Assembly (NCBI GenBank): GCA_002050165.1
Contig: MWSW01000012.1
Coordinates: 186,001-250,000 of the forward strand
Length of the DNA: 64,000 bases
Direction: 5' to 3'
Origin: Candidatus Tepidiaquacellales bacterium OLB4/UTCHB1
GTDB lineage: Bacteria; Bacteroidota; Ignavibacteria; Tepidaquicellales; Tepidaquicellaceae
Program-made: the position numbers and the translations under genes
Shown here: positions 16,381 to 26,439 of the stretch, in pieces
Position numbering within the stretch: position 1 is the first letter of the stretch
How the letters are laid out: the number at the start of each line of letters is the position of its first letter
The notes under the pieces: generated by a model
Database searches by the model: none
Told to the model about the DNA's origin: nothing
The model's input: only the letters and a program-made list of their open reading frames with translations

Positions 16381-18761
16381 AATTTATTTTCATCATTCTC
16401 GCAATCTTCATTTTAACCGAGGTAACGGATGCACAATTATCTGACCTCCAAGGAACTGTTTCAGAAATCCGGACAGGCGAAGCATTGGGATATGTTACCG
16501 TAAAGGTTGATAGCAGCAATACCGGAACCACGTCTGATGAGAATGGTCATTACAAACTTCTCTTACCTGATGGGTTACATCGGGTTATATTTTCCATGGT
16601 TGGCTATTATAGCGATACTGCAATTGTAAATATTAACGGGTTATCACAACAGAGAAATATCTATCTAAAGCAATCTGAAATCCTAACTGAGGTAATCGAA
16701 GTCGAAGGTGAAGATCCGGCTTATGAAATTATCAGGCGGGCATTAGTTTATAAAAATAATTTCAAACGAAATCTTAATGAGTATAAACTAAGCGCATATT
16801 CTAAATTTATACTCAGATCCAATCAAGGTTCGGTAATCATTCCGGACTCAATTAAAACCTCCGGCTCTGACCTTGGGATTCTTGGAATACTTGAATCTGA
16901 GACATTACTCTATTTTAAAAAACCTGATTTAACTAAACAAGTAGTTACCTCAAAGCGTGAAACCGCAAACATAATCAGGGGATTTGCACTCCCATATATT
17001 GTAAATTTTTACGATGACAATATTGACATTGGTTCTGTATCTATCCCCGGTCCGCTTTCTGAAGATACTTTCGATAATTACGATTTCAGACTTAGTGGGA
17101 TGACCTCTTTTGACTCAGTCCCGGTTTTTAAAATTGACGTTTACAATAAATCTGAAAGAGTACCACAGTTCTATGGTCAGATTTTTATTTTGGATAATAT
17201 CTACTCGTTAATAAAAGTTGACCTGCGGACAAATCAAGCAACCGATATCAGATTTATCAACAACCTGAGATTTCTACAAAGTTTCAATCACTACACCGAT
17301 GAAAGTGATAACGATTTCTGGCTTCCGACAGATGTCAGAATTTTTGCAAACGGGTCAGTAGGTGGTATTATCGGGCTCCTTAAACTTGAAGCTGATGTTT
17401 TCACGATAGTCTCAGACTATGAGATAAACAAACCCGCTCCCATCGGAACTTTTGACGATATTATCATCAAAGTCAATGAAGACGCCACAAAGGATAGCAG
17501 TTATTGGGCTGAAAGAAGTTTAATAAAAACCTCCAAAATGGAAAATTTTGTGTTTCAAAAGATGGAGGAGAAAACCGAACAAAGAAAACATAAGTTATCA
17601 ATCGGACCCGGTTCTATTAATTACGGCAAATATTTCTCTTCTTTTCCGGTCTCCTATTACAGTTTTAATCGGGTTGAAGGTAATGCTCTGTCTTTTAATG
17701 CGAGATACAATTCCGATCTTTCGCGCGAAATCATTAACGGAAAAATAAAATACGGACTGGACGATAAAAAAATTAAATATAAATTGTTTGCAACTGCGAA
17801 CCTTTTACCCGACAGGAGTCTTAAACTTTCTACGGGGCTGTTTAGAGATTTAAAAACGACTGCTGAAAACCCCAGCGATTTAACCCTGCTATCAAACACT
17901 GCTGAAGCTATCGGTTATAAAATGGATGATTACGACTATTACTATTCATCAGGATATTTCGGAAGTATTGATTATGAGCTTTCGCCAGCATTTGGTTTGA
18001 ATCTCTCTTTTAATCAACAGAAGCAATGGAGTGCGAAAACAAATACCGACTTCAGTATTTTAAAATCTGAGCAAAAATCTAAATTGAATCCTAAGATAAA
18101 TGAAGCTTTCCTTAGAACAATATCATTCACCGCTTACCTTAATTTCAACAGGAGCTATAAAATTGACTGGGGCGACGGGGAATTCAGTAATCTAAAGGTT
18201 TCCAATGAAATTCCTCGTTTGGAATTACAATATTCAATCACACCAAAATCTCTCGGCAGCAACTATGAATTCAGCAAGTTTTCCGCTATTCTCAGCGGAC
18301 GAAACAAGTTGAATTTCTTGTTTGATTTTAGATACACCTTAGGGGGTGAATATTTCACCGGTGGTGTACCCTACCAAATGCTCGGTCATTTAAGTGATTA
18401 CAACGGTAAAGGGGTTCCGGATTTTGGTGTTAAGTCCATAATGTTTCAGGAATACCTCGGTGATAGAGTTTATTATTTTAAGTTTGAGAATAACTTTGGG
18501 AAATTGTTGTGGGGGAATATCCCAATTCTCGGAGACTTTAATCTGATAGGCTTTTTCAATGCATCAAAAGTTGAAATATCCGATCGGAACAGATATGGTG
18601 CAGTTTATAAGGGTTTCAGAACCACTGATGGAATTTTCACTGAAGCGGGATTCGGAATTGGTCGAATACTGGATATTTTCAGATTAGATTTCATCTGGCG
18701 GTTGAACAACTTTATCAAGGACAGAAATTTTAAATTGACTTTGAGTATTGATAATTTCTAA
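16377..18761 (+). CDS. DUF5686 outer-membrane protein with carboxypeptidase-like regulatory domain
   Basis: A probable outer-membrane beta-barrel of unknown function. A signal peptide (MKFIFIILAIFILTEVTDAQ) is followed by a CarboxypepD_reg-like/Ig domain (about 24-95: LQGTVSEIRTGEALGYVTVK, later GHYKLLLPDG). Next comes the DUF5686 signature EDPAYEIIRRALVYKNNFKR (about 114-133) and a long region of amphipathic strands rich in Tyr, Phe and Asn, ending in the strand FKLTLSIDNF, which fits barrel insertion by Bam. Size (794) and domain order match Bacteroidota DUF5686 proteins, which resemble TonB-dependent receptors without a plug. The ATG overlaps the rsmG stop. Confidence 0.85.
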   Translation: MKFIFIILAIFILTEVTDAQLSDLQGTVSEIRTGEALGYVTVKVDSSNTGTTSDENGHYKLLLPDGLHRVIFSMVGYYSDTAIVNINGLSQQRNIYLKQSEILTEVIEVEGEDPAYEIIRRALVYKNNFKRNLNEYKLSAYSKFILRSNQGSVIIPDSIKTSGSDLGILGILESETLLYFKKPDLTKQVVTSKRETANIIRGFALPYIVNFYDDNIDIGSVSIPGPLSEDTFDNYDFRLSGMTSFDSVPVFKIDVYNKSERVPQFYGQIFILDNIYSLIKVDLRTNQATDIRFINNLRFLQSFNHYTDESDNDFWLPTDVRIFANGSVGGIIGLLKLEADVFTIVSDYEINKPAPIGTFDDIIIKVNEDATKDSSYWAERSLIKTSKMENFVFQKMEEKTEQRKHKLSIGPGSINYGKYFSSFPVSYYSFNRVEGNALSFNARYNSDLSREIINGKIKYGLDDKKIKYKLFATANLLPDRSLKLSTGLFRDLKTTAENPSDLTLLSNTAEAIGYKMDDYDYYYSSGYFGSIDYELSPAFGLNLSFNQQKQWSAKTNTDFSILKSEQKSKLNPKINEAFLRTISFTAYLNFNRSYKIDWGDGEFSNLKVSNEIPRLELQYSITPKSLGSNYEFSKFSAILSGRNKLNFLFDFRYTLGGEYFTGGVPYQMLGHLSDYNGKGVPDFGVKSIMFQEYLGDRVYYFKFENNFGKLLWGNIPILGDFNLIGFFNASKVEISDRNRYGAVYKGFRTTDGIFTEAGFGIGRILDIFRLDFIWRLNNFIKDRNFKLTLSIDNF

Positions 18762-18824
18762 GCGTCCATCAAGTAATCACAGTAACTAAATCGTTAAACA
18801 CAACTGAATCAAAACGACTACTTT

Positions 18825-20624
18825 TCACTTTACAAGTACCATTGCTTTAACGAAACTATAATCTGCTGTTGATAACCGATAAAAGTAAACTCCGCTAGAT
18901 AGGTCATCCGCTTCAAATGGTACAATATAACTTCCGGCTCGAAGATACAGATTTATCAGTTCTGCAACTTGCCTTCCAGCAGGGTCAAATACAGAAAGTG
19001 TAACAAACGTATTGACCGGAACGTCAAAAGTAATATTCGTTACTGGGTTAAACGGATTTGGGAAATTCTGATAAAGTTGAAATCCATCTGGAATTTCCGA
19101 ATTTATCGGCTCAATTGAAGATTGATTAAGAGCCATTTGAATAGCTGTCCATGCATTCAATGTACCCCAACCTACAAATCTATCAGGGTTCGCAGTATTA
19201 TTTCCGCTTGCTCTTATAATTTGCATCAGTTGAGTTGGATTTAAATTCGGATTTGCGGAAAGAATCAAAGCAGCAACACCTGAAACCATAGGACATGCAA
19301 ATGAAGTCCCGCTACCAATCGAAGTAAATCCTGTGTTACCGGAACCGGATTGTGCTGTTACATTCGAACTCCCCATCGCCATAATATCTGGTTTTATCCT
19401 ACCATCAACAGTTGGACCAACCGATGAATAACCTGCCCGCTCACCCAAAGTGTTAAGAGCACCTACAGTTAAAACCTTAAACCCATCAGCAGGCGCCAGC
19501 AGAGTGTTTCTGAATTCATTATATCCGTTGTTCCCCGCCGAATTTACAACTAATATTCCGTTTTGTGCAGCAATGTTTGCGCCTTTGGTTATAAGGCAAC
19601 TATCACCTGACATCCAGGTCCAGTCATAAGACCATGGTGAACCGGGATCCATATCGAGGTAACCGAGTGAACTTGAGATTATATCAGCGCCGAGACTATC
19701 AGCCCATTCTGCGGCTGCAATCCAGTTATCCTCTTCAATGGGTGTTTCACTTTCTGTATTCTCGGTTTTTGCAAGTATGACTTTTGACCTGAACGCGGGC
19801 GAAATAAGCTCGCCGGGTGTATATCCAACAATGAGCGATAAGACTCGTGTACCGTGTGACCCGTTTCCCATGTGACCGGGAACATTTGCTACAATTGTAT
19901 CACCGTTTACGAAATCATAAGTCCTGACTCCCCTGCTCATGACAGAATCAAACGTGGGATGTTCAAGATTATCAAAACCCGAATCGAAACAAGCAATGAG
20001 AACATCTTGACCAAAATATCCACTATCGTGACAAACGGGGACATTGATCATCTGATTTTGAAGATAAGAAGCGCCATAATTGAATTGTGTGGAATAATTA
20101 AAATCCGGGTTACCGCCTGCTTCTGACTTATCCTGAAATTGAATCTTCCCTGTATCGTAAGATTTGAATGTCCTAACTAAATCAATTTTTCTTACATATT
20201 CCTTTCGAGCAATTTCATAGATTTCAGATTTGGAAAGTTTAAGAGAAACGCTGTTGAACCATTTCGATTTATTCTTTATTTCGAAACCATTTTTTTGTAA
20301 ATCGTCAATGTATTCGTAATTAACTGGAACATCGGTTTCATTTACCAAATTTTCATTTTCACTCTTTATTATCCGCCGGTGAATTGCGCGATCGGTTAAA
20401 TACAGTTGAGGGTTATTGATATAAAAGTCAACATTGTCACCTTTATCTGTAAACTGAACCCAAACTAAAACATTTTCCTGAAAATCAATTCTATCAATTT
20501 TTTCCAGCAATTTATCTGATAGTTTTTCTTTTGCTGAATTTTGAATATATCCTGAAGTAAATGCATAAAAACATGTCAACGAAATAATTCCGATTACTAT
20601 TTTTAACTTTATTTTGTTTTTCAT
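18825..20624 (-). CDS. S8 family (subtilisin-like) serine protease with T9SS sorting domain
   Basis: A secreted protease exported by the type IX system. A basic-hydrophobic signal sequence (residues 1-27) leads into an N-terminal domain (about 45-155) containing YLTDRAIHRR and KWFNSVSLKLS. This domain is characteristic of Bacteroidota/Ignavibacteria S8 enzymes and probably serves as a propeptide or inhibitor. The catalytic triad is visible: Asp214 (CFDSGFD), His257 (GSHGTRVLS) and Ser441 (GSGTSFACPMVSGVAALIL), with the oxyanion Asn in NSAGNNG. The C-terminus (about 518-599) is a type A sorting domain, with LYQNFPNPFNPVTNITF and a final SSGVYFYRL...VKAMVLVK. It converges on the DUF5686 gene and is divergent from the next gene (65-base gap). 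Confidence 0.93.
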   Translation of the reverse strand: MKNKIKLKIVIGIISLTCFYAFTSGYIQNSAKEKLSDKLLEKIDRIDFQENVLVWVQFTDKGDNVDFYINNPQLYLTDRAIHRRIIKSENENLVNETDVPVNYEYIDDLQKNGFEIKNKSKWFNSVSLKLSKSEIYEIARKEYVRKIDLVRTFKSYDTGKIQFQDKSEAGGNPDFNYSTQFNYGASYLQNQMINVPVCHDSGYFGQDVLIACFDSGFDNLEHPTFDSVMSRGVRTYDFVNGDTIVANVPGHMGNGSHGTRVLSLIVGYTPGELISPAFRSKVILAKTENTESETPIEEDNWIAAAEWADSLGADIISSSLGYLDMDPGSPWSYDWTWMSGDSCLITKGANIAAQNGILVVNSAGNNGYNEFRNTLLAPADGFKVLTVGALNTLGERAGYSSVGPTVDGRIKPDIMAMGSSNVTAQSGSGNTGFTSIGSGTSFACPMVSGVAALILSANPNLNPTQLMQIIRASGNNTANPDRFVGWGTLNAWTAIQMALNQSSIEPINSEIPDGFQLYQNFPNPFNPVTNITFDVPVNTFVTLSVFDPAGRQVAELINLYLRAGSYIVPFEADDLSSGVYFYRLSTADYSFVKAMVLVK

Positions 20625-20689
20625 TTTGAAAAAAGAATTTGTAACTTAAACAGATATGTACAACCTATAAATCAATTTCATCCTTTACA

Positions 20690-23167
20690 ATGAAAATTTT
20701 ATCCTTAGTTTTTCTTATAACCGCTTTACTTCAGATTGTGAAGATATCAAATGCACAGGAGCTGAATATTCCAGGCAGCATATACAATGGAGTTGATAGT
20801 ACAATAAGTTCCCGAAAGCCATTTAACCGGGAGAAATGGTTTTATGAACAGCGGATGTTCCCGAACAATTACCTGCCGAAAGACGCATACAGCAAAGCAC
20901 TCAGCCAGCGAGATGAAATGCGTAAACAAAATGGATACTATTACAATGATTACACCCCATCGTGGATAAACTTAGGTCCTACATCAGGTTACTATTTCAA
21001 TTATGGTTATATATCTTCCCGTATAGTTACTTTAGCGATTCATCCATACAATCACAATATAATTTACATCGGCACAGCAAACGGCGGCGTCTGGAAAACT
21101 ACGGATGGTGGAATATCTTGGAATCCGAAATCTGATAATGAAACATCCCTGTCATCAGGGGCTATTGCAATTGATCCCATGAATCCTGAAATAATATACT
21201 ACGGAACGGGTGAAGCTACGTACAGTTTGGCGTCTTATTACGGCAGAGGTTTATTGAAATCAACCAATGGTGGAACCACATGGACAAATTATTCATCAGA
21301 TCTGCCATCGTTAAGTTATACATCAAGAATAGTAATCAGACCCGGGAATTCAAATCACCTGCTGGCGGCAATGGGTAACTCAGGTTTATATCGAAGTACA
21401 AATGCCGGACAGAACTGGCATCTGGTTTTTAGCAACAGAACTGATGATGTTGTATTTTCTCCGACTGGTGATACTGCCTATGCAAGCGGCAATTTAGGAA
21501 TAGTTATTTCAACAGACGGTGGAGCTACTTTTCCATTCAATGCAGGTGGCTATACATCGGCAACAAGAAACCATATTGCAATCTGCAATTCTTCTCCAAA
21601 TATCCTTTATGCGGCCGGGTATTATGCTTCTAATCCGAATGAAACTAAAATTCGTGTATTTAAATCTACCAATCACGGAGAATTTTTCTATCCTGTTGCG
21701 GTAGGTACAAACTTTGAAGGTAAACAAGCATGGTATGACTTTTACATACACGTTAGCCCTCACGATCCGGACCTTGCGTTTGTTGGATCAATTGATATTT
21801 GGCGAACAACCAACGGCGGTGATAATTTTTATAATATTACGAATGGCTATAACGGGGGGAACGTTCACGTTGACCAGCACAATATGGCTTTTCATCCGGT
21901 TGACCCAAATATAGTTTTCTGTACGAACGATGGCGGTATTAACAAATCAACTAACAAAGGTGACACATGGACAAATCTAAATCAGGGATTAACCCTCACA
22001 CAGTTCTACCGGATTGCATCAAATCCCTCTAACTACTTACACATTTTGGGTGGGACACAGGATAACGGAACTCAACGAACTTACGGCTCGATAGACTGGG
22101 TAGCTGCATTCGGCGGTGACGGAGGCGAAGTTGTTTATCACTCAGTCAGTAATCAATTTATGCTTGGTGAAACTCAGAATAACGGTGTCAAACGCTCGAT
22201 GGATTTCGGTGGGTACTGGGTCTCTGCGACTGAGGGATTAACCGGTTCAGCTGCCTGGATAGGGCCGTTGATATCGCACCCTGATTCAAACGGAATTTTC
22301 TATACCGCCAGACAACAGGTATTCAAAACGACGAACTGGGGAGCAAACTGGTTCCCGATTTCAAGCGGAACTACTGGAACAATTCGTGAACTTGCAATTT
22401 CAAAATCTGATCCGGAGGTCATGTACGCTTCCATCAGTAGTTACTTGTACAAATCTACAAACATGGGTTATAACTTCACGAGCGTTACAAATGGACTTCC
22501 TTCACGAACACTTACAAGCATTCAAGTACACCCGGATTCATCGAATGTTGCGGTTGTCTCTTTCTCGGGTTTCGGAACAAACAAGATATTTAAAACCACA
22601 AACCAGGGGAACTCCTGGTTTAGCATCGCCGGCAACCTTCCGGATTCTCCGGTAAACGATGTTTTGATTTTTTATCCAGGGTTTTTCACTAGTACCTATA
22701 TCGCTGCAACCGACGTTGGAGTATTTGTTACTGACGATTGGGGAACTAAGTGGCGAGAACTTACCTATGGTTTACCAAATACAGTCTGCATGAGTTTGGA
22801 TTATCACGATTTCACGGGGAGACTCAGAGTTGGTACCTTTGGCAGAGGTGTTTGGGAATTTAATATTCTAAACACAATCTCTCAGATAGCTACAGGGTCA
22901 GCTGATAATTTTGAACTATTGCAAAATTACCCGAATCCATTCAATCCGTCAACTGTAATTACTTTCAAATTGCCTTCAAAGCAAAAAGTGAAGCTTACAG
23001 TTTACAATACTCTCGGTGAAGTGATAACTGAACCCGTTAATTCTATGTTGAGCGCAGGTACCTATAATGTAAATCTAAATATGAGCGGGTTCTCAAGCGG
23101 TTTATATTTTTATAAAATTGAGACGGATAATTTTTCGGATACAAAGAAAATGATATTTATAAAATAG
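20690..23167 (+). CDS. Sortilin/Asp-box beta-propeller protein with T9SS sorting domain
   Basis: A large secreted protein (825 residues) with a signal peptide ending NAQ. The body is a run of Asp-box blades, S/TTxxGxxW/F: TTDGGISW, STNGGTTW, STNAGQNW, STDGGATF, STNHGEFF, TTNGGDNF, STNKGDTW, TTNWGANW, STNMGYNF, TTNQGNSW and TDDWGTKW. Eleven such repeats suggest one large (VPS10-like 10-bladed) or two smaller propellers. The C-terminal 80 residues are a type A sorting domain (LLQNYPNPFNPSTVITF ... SGLYFYKIET...KMIFIK). No catalytic residues are identifiable; binding or glycan recognition is possible. It is followed by another T9SS gene after 169 bases. Confidence 0.9.
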   Translation: MKILSLVFLITALLQIVKISNAQELNIPGSIYNGVDSTISSRKPFNREKWFYEQRMFPNNYLPKDAYSKALSQRDEMRKQNGYYYNDYTPSWINLGPTSGYYFNYGYISSRIVTLAIHPYNHNIIYIGTANGGVWKTTDGGISWNPKSDNETSLSSGAIAIDPMNPEIIYYGTGEATYSLASYYGRGLLKSTNGGTTWTNYSSDLPSLSYTSRIVIRPGNSNHLLAAMGNSGLYRSTNAGQNWHLVFSNRTDDVVFSPTGDTAYASGNLGIVISTDGGATFPFNAGGYTSATRNHIAICNSSPNILYAAGYYASNPNETKIRVFKSTNHGEFFYPVAVGTNFEGKQAWYDFYIHVSPHDPDLAFVGSIDIWRTTNGGDNFYNITNGYNGGNVHVDQHNMAFHPVDPNIVFCTNDGGINKSTNKGDTWTNLNQGLTLTQFYRIASNPSNYLHILGGTQDNGTQRTYGSIDWVAAFGGDGGEVVYHSVSNQFMLGETQNNGVKRSMDFGGYWVSATEGLTGSAAWIGPLISHPDSNGIFYTARQQVFKTTNWGANWFPISSGTTGTIRELAISKSDPEVMYASISSYLYKSTNMGYNFTSVTNGLPSRTLTSIQVHPDSSNVAVVSFSGFGTNKIFKTTNQGNSWFSIAGNLPDSPVNDVLIFYPGFFTSTYIAATDVGVFVTDDWGTKWRELTYGLPNTVCMSLDYHDFTGRLRVGTFGRGVWEFNILNTISQIATGSADNFELLQNYPNPFNPSTVITFKLPSKQKVKLTVYNTLGEVITEPVNSMLSAGTYNVNLNMSGFSSGLYFYKIETDNFSDTKKMIFIK

Positions 23168-23336
23168 TCTCTGCAGAATTTGAAGTTGTTTATGCTAACT
23201 GTCTTTTTTAAAAAGAAGTTATTGATATTTACCTGACAATATTTTTCAATTAATTACTTGACTTATTAATGCAATCAAATTTTAAATAAATTATTTACAT
23301 CTTTAACAGGTTAAATCATTAACAAATATCAGTAAA

Positions 23337-25052
23337 ATGCGATTCAAAGTTATTGCCTTAATGCTTTCATTATCAACAATAAATGCTTTTGCACAATGGA
23401 CTTCTAATATCGCGATAAATACACCGGTCGTAACAGCAATAAAAAATCAATTTGAGCCAATTGCGATTTCTGATGGAAGAAGCGGAGTGATAATAGTTTG
23501 GGAAGACCAGAGAAATTCCGGGTCACAAACCCAGAGAGATATATTTGTTCAACGATTTGATTCACTCGGATTTGCTCAATGGGGCGATAGTAATGGTCTC
23601 CCCATTGCAGTATTACCGGTTTCCGAAAGGTATTATGACATTTGTTCTGATGAGAAAGGTGGCGCATTCATCGTTTGGGAAGAGTATTCTTCAAACTTTG
23701 TTCAATCAAGAATAAGGGCTCAACGGGTAAATATCAACGGGGATAAAATGTGGGGAGACAGTGGAATCTACATTACCAATGAAGGTAATAAACAATTAAG
23801 ACCAAAAATTACCGGGGACAATAACGGTGGTTTTTTTATTGCGTACGAATCAAGTGAACTTGTATCTTCCGAAGTAGAGTTGAAAGCAAACCGAATTGAT
23901 TCCCTCGGGAATAAACATTGGGGAAACGGTGTATTCTTCTGTACGGCAGAAACTAATCAATCTGATTTAGTCGTTACGACAAGCGCTGATGATATGTTAA
24001 TTGTAACATGGCGTGACTTCCGAAATATTTATACCGAATCGGATATTTACATTCAAAAGTTGAGCCCAAGTGGTACTCCGCTTTGGCAAACTGATGGCAT
24101 TCAGGTTTGCAACGAAAGGTTTTCACAAGAATATCAGGAAGTATTCCCGGACAACAGCGGAGGCGCATTCATATCGTGGTGCGATATGAGAGATTCAATT
24201 CAGTTTGATATTTTTGCCCAACGGATAAACAGCGAAGGTACATTTGTAGCTGCAACAAACGGAGTTGTTGTTTGCTCATCACCAACAAGCCAATACAGAC
24301 CTCGCTTCACATCTGATATGAAAGGTGGTGTAATTGTAACATGGAACGATTTCAGGAACGGACCATCAGCGCCTTTCAATATTGACATTTATGCCCAAAG
24401 GTTAGACTCACTTTGTAACAATTTATGGCAAGCTAACGGAATTCAGGTAACCGGCGCTCCGCTTTCACAGAACAATCAACGGATAATAAGCGATGGTGAG
24501 TATGGAGCTGTAATCACCTGGGACGACAGGCGGACCGGTACAACTTCATATGATATATACGCGCAACGAATTGATTCACTTGGAGAAAAACTTTGGGATG
24601 TAAACGACGTTGCAATAAGTACCGCCTCCGGAAATCAATATTCACCGTTTATTGCACCTGTATCCGGAGGATATGCAATTGCATTTGAAGATACAAGAAA
24701 CGGATACAGCGATTATAATATTTACATACAGAAAATCTTACAGAGCGGAAGCGTTATATTGAATGTTGAAAACACCGGTACATTGGTGGAAGAATACAGG
24801 CTTTCACAGAATTATCCGAATCCTTTTAACCCAATTACCGTAATTAAATTTGAAATTCCGGAACCGGGGATTATCTCAATTAAAGTTTTCGATTTAACAG
24901 GTCGGGAAATTTCGGAACCGGTTTACGGTTTTTTCAATCGAGGGGAATATTCATTTATTTTTGATGGAACAAATCTCACATCCGGCGTATATTTATATCA
25001 GTTACAATCCGGAACTCATTTGATCTCAAAGAAAATGATCTTAATCAAATAA
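23337..25052 (+). CDS. Repeat-containing secreted protein (eight-repeat propeller-like) with T9SS sorting domain
   Basis: A 571-residue exported protein; the signal peptide ends NAFAQ. It is built from about eight repeats spaced roughly 55-65 residues apart. Each has an Asp/Glu-Arg-rich strand such as VWEDQRN, TWRDFRN, SWCDMRD, TWNDFRN or TWDDRRT, followed by IYAQRxDSxGxxxWxxxGI. This is the pattern of a beta-propeller that lacks Asp boxes. The end is a type A sorting domain (LSQNYPNPFNPITVIKF ... SGVYLYQLQS ... KKMILIK). No enzymatic motif is seen. It lies 41 bases upstream of the M28 peptidase gene and is probably co-transcribed with it. Confidence 0.88.
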   Translation: MRFKVIALMLSLSTINAFAQWTSNIAINTPVVTAIKNQFEPIAISDGRSGVIIVWEDQRNSGSQTQRDIFVQRFDSLGFAQWGDSNGLPIAVLPVSERYYDICSDEKGGAFIVWEEYSSNFVQSRIRAQRVNINGDKMWGDSGIYITNEGNKQLRPKITGDNNGGFFIAYESSELVSSEVELKANRIDSLGNKHWGNGVFFCTAETNQSDLVVTTSADDMLIVTWRDFRNIYTESDIYIQKLSPSGTPLWQTDGIQVCNERFSQEYQEVFPDNSGGAFISWCDMRDSIQFDIFAQRINSEGTFVAATNGVVVCSSPTSQYRPRFTSDMKGGVIVTWNDFRNGPSAPFNIDIYAQRLDSLCNNLWQANGIQVTGAPLSQNNQRIISDGEYGAVITWDDRRTGTTSYDIYAQRIDSLGEKLWDVNDVAISTASGNQYSPFIAPVSGGYAIAFEDTRNGYSDYNIYIQKILQSGSVILNVENTGTLVEEYRLSQNYPNPFNPITVIKFEIPEPGIISIKVFDLTGREISEPVYGFFNRGEYSFIFDGTNLTSGVYLYQLQSGTHLISKKMILIK

Positions 25053-25093
25053 TCAACCAAATTTAACTCTATCAACGAACTCAAAATATTAAA

Positions 25094-26368
25094 ATGAAAA
25101 AATTAATTAACTTCCAAATTCTGTCTCTCATCGTTGTTTTCACATTTGGTTTCAGGGGAAATGATGATGATCCAAAGAACAACATTTCTGCCGAGCTTAT
25201 GAAAGGTTACGTTCAATTTCTCGCAGATGACTCAATGGAGGGAAGGTTACCCGGTACGAACGGAGACAAACTTACTCAGGAATTTATCTCCGGATATTTC
25301 GAAGATTTCGGACTTATCCCGATGGGAGATAACGGTACTTATGTGCAAGAATTTAAAATGTCATATCGTCAATCCAAAGGTGATGATAGCCCAAAGATTG
25401 AAGTAACAACCGGAAATGTTCTGGGAATGCTTGAAGGAACAGACCCCGAATTAAAAGACGAGGTTATCGTAATCGGTGCTCACCATGACCACGTCGGACA
25501 TGGTGAATACGGCGCTTTAGACAGGTCGAAAATCGGTGAAATACATAACGGCGCCGACGACAATGCTTCCGGTACATCAGGCGTAATTGAACTCGCGAGG
25601 GTTTTTAGTGGGGCAAATGAAAAAACTAAACGAAGCATTTTGTTCATGACCTTCGGAGGTGAAGAGGCGGGATTACTCGGTTCAAGCTATTTCGTCAAGA
25701 GTGACAAATTTCGTGAACTAAATATTGTCGCAATGTTGAATATGGATATGATAGGAATGTTGCGCGATGAGAAATTAACTATTAACGGTACCGGTACTTC
25801 GCCAATTTGGGAAGACCTGTTGAATGAAATAAATAAGAATTACAACCTCACGCTTTCATTTTCGAAACCGGGAATAGGTCCATCAGATCATTCTTCTTTT
25901 TATCTGTCAGATGTTCCGGTATTGCATATTTTCACAGGGCTACACAGCTATTATCACAGGCCAAGCGATACTCCGGAAAAATTAAATTACGATGGAATGG
26001 TACAGGTTACATCATTCGTATACGATATCGCTAAACACATAGCAAATGCAAACGAAAAACCTGAGTTTACAAAAACTGAAGACAAAGAACAAAAAATGGG
26101 TAACATCAAAGTTACTGTTGGTATTATTCCCGATTACGCTGAAAACGAAAGTGGACTCCAGATTTCCGGAGTTAAAAAAGGAAGTCCGGCAGAGTTAGGT
26201 GGTTTAAAAGGAGGGGATATAATCACTAAGTTTGCAGGTAAAACAGTTAAAGACATTTACGATTTTACAAATATCTTAATTGACCTTAATCCCGAAGACA
26301 AAGTTGAATGTGAAGTTATAAGAAATGGTGAGAAAGAAGTCCTCACAATTATTGTTAAAGGACGATGA
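25094..26368 (+). CDS. M28 family zinc aminopeptidase with C-terminal PDZ domain
   Basis: A secreted metallopeptidase. A signal peptide (about 1-20) and a pro-region (about 30-95) precede the M28 catalytic domain. Zinc ligands and catalytic residues are recognisable: GAHHDHVG (His130 and Asp132), GADDNASG (bridging Asp), FGGEEAGLLGS (general-base Glu and ligand Glu), NMDMIG (Asp218) and LHSYYHRPSDT (final His). Residues about 340-424 form a PDZ domain (GLQISGVKKGSPAELGGLKG). M28 enzymes remove N-terminal amino acids from peptides in the periplasm or outside. There is no T9SS sorting domain, unlike its two upstream neighbours. A bidirectional terminator follows. Confidence 0.92.
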   Translation: MKKLINFQILSLIVVFTFGFRGNDDDPKNNISAELMKGYVQFLADDSMEGRLPGTNGDKLTQEFISGYFEDFGLIPMGDNGTYVQEFKMSYRQSKGDDSPKIEVTTGNVLGMLEGTDPELKDEVIVIGAHHDHVGHGEYGALDRSKIGEIHNGADDNASGTSGVIELARVFSGANEKTKRSILFMTFGGEEAGLLGSSYFVKSDKFRELNIVAMLNMDMIGMLRDEKLTINGTGTSPIWEDLLNEINKNYNLTLSFSKPGIGPSDHSSFYLSDVPVLHIFTGLHSYYHRPSDTPEKLNYDGMVQVTSFVYDIAKHIANANEKPEFTKTEDKEQKMGNIKVTVGIIPDYAENESGLQISGVKKGSPAELGGLKGGDIITKFAGKTVKDIYDFTNILIDLNPEDKVECEVIRNGEKEVLTIIVKGR

Positions 26369-26375
26369 GTTTATA

Positions 26376-26407
26376 AAAAAATCCCCCCGTTCTCAGGGGG
26401 GATTTTA
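26376..26407. terminator. Bidirectional terminator between M28 peptidase and nuoF
   Basis: AAAATCCCCCC pairs with GGGGGGATTTT across GTTCTCA. A-rich and T-rich flanks on the two sides let it serve both the plus-strand peptidase and the minus-strand nuo transcripts that converge here. Confidence 0.88.
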
Positions 26408-26439
26408 GTATAATAACTTTAAAACCGGTACACATCTTT

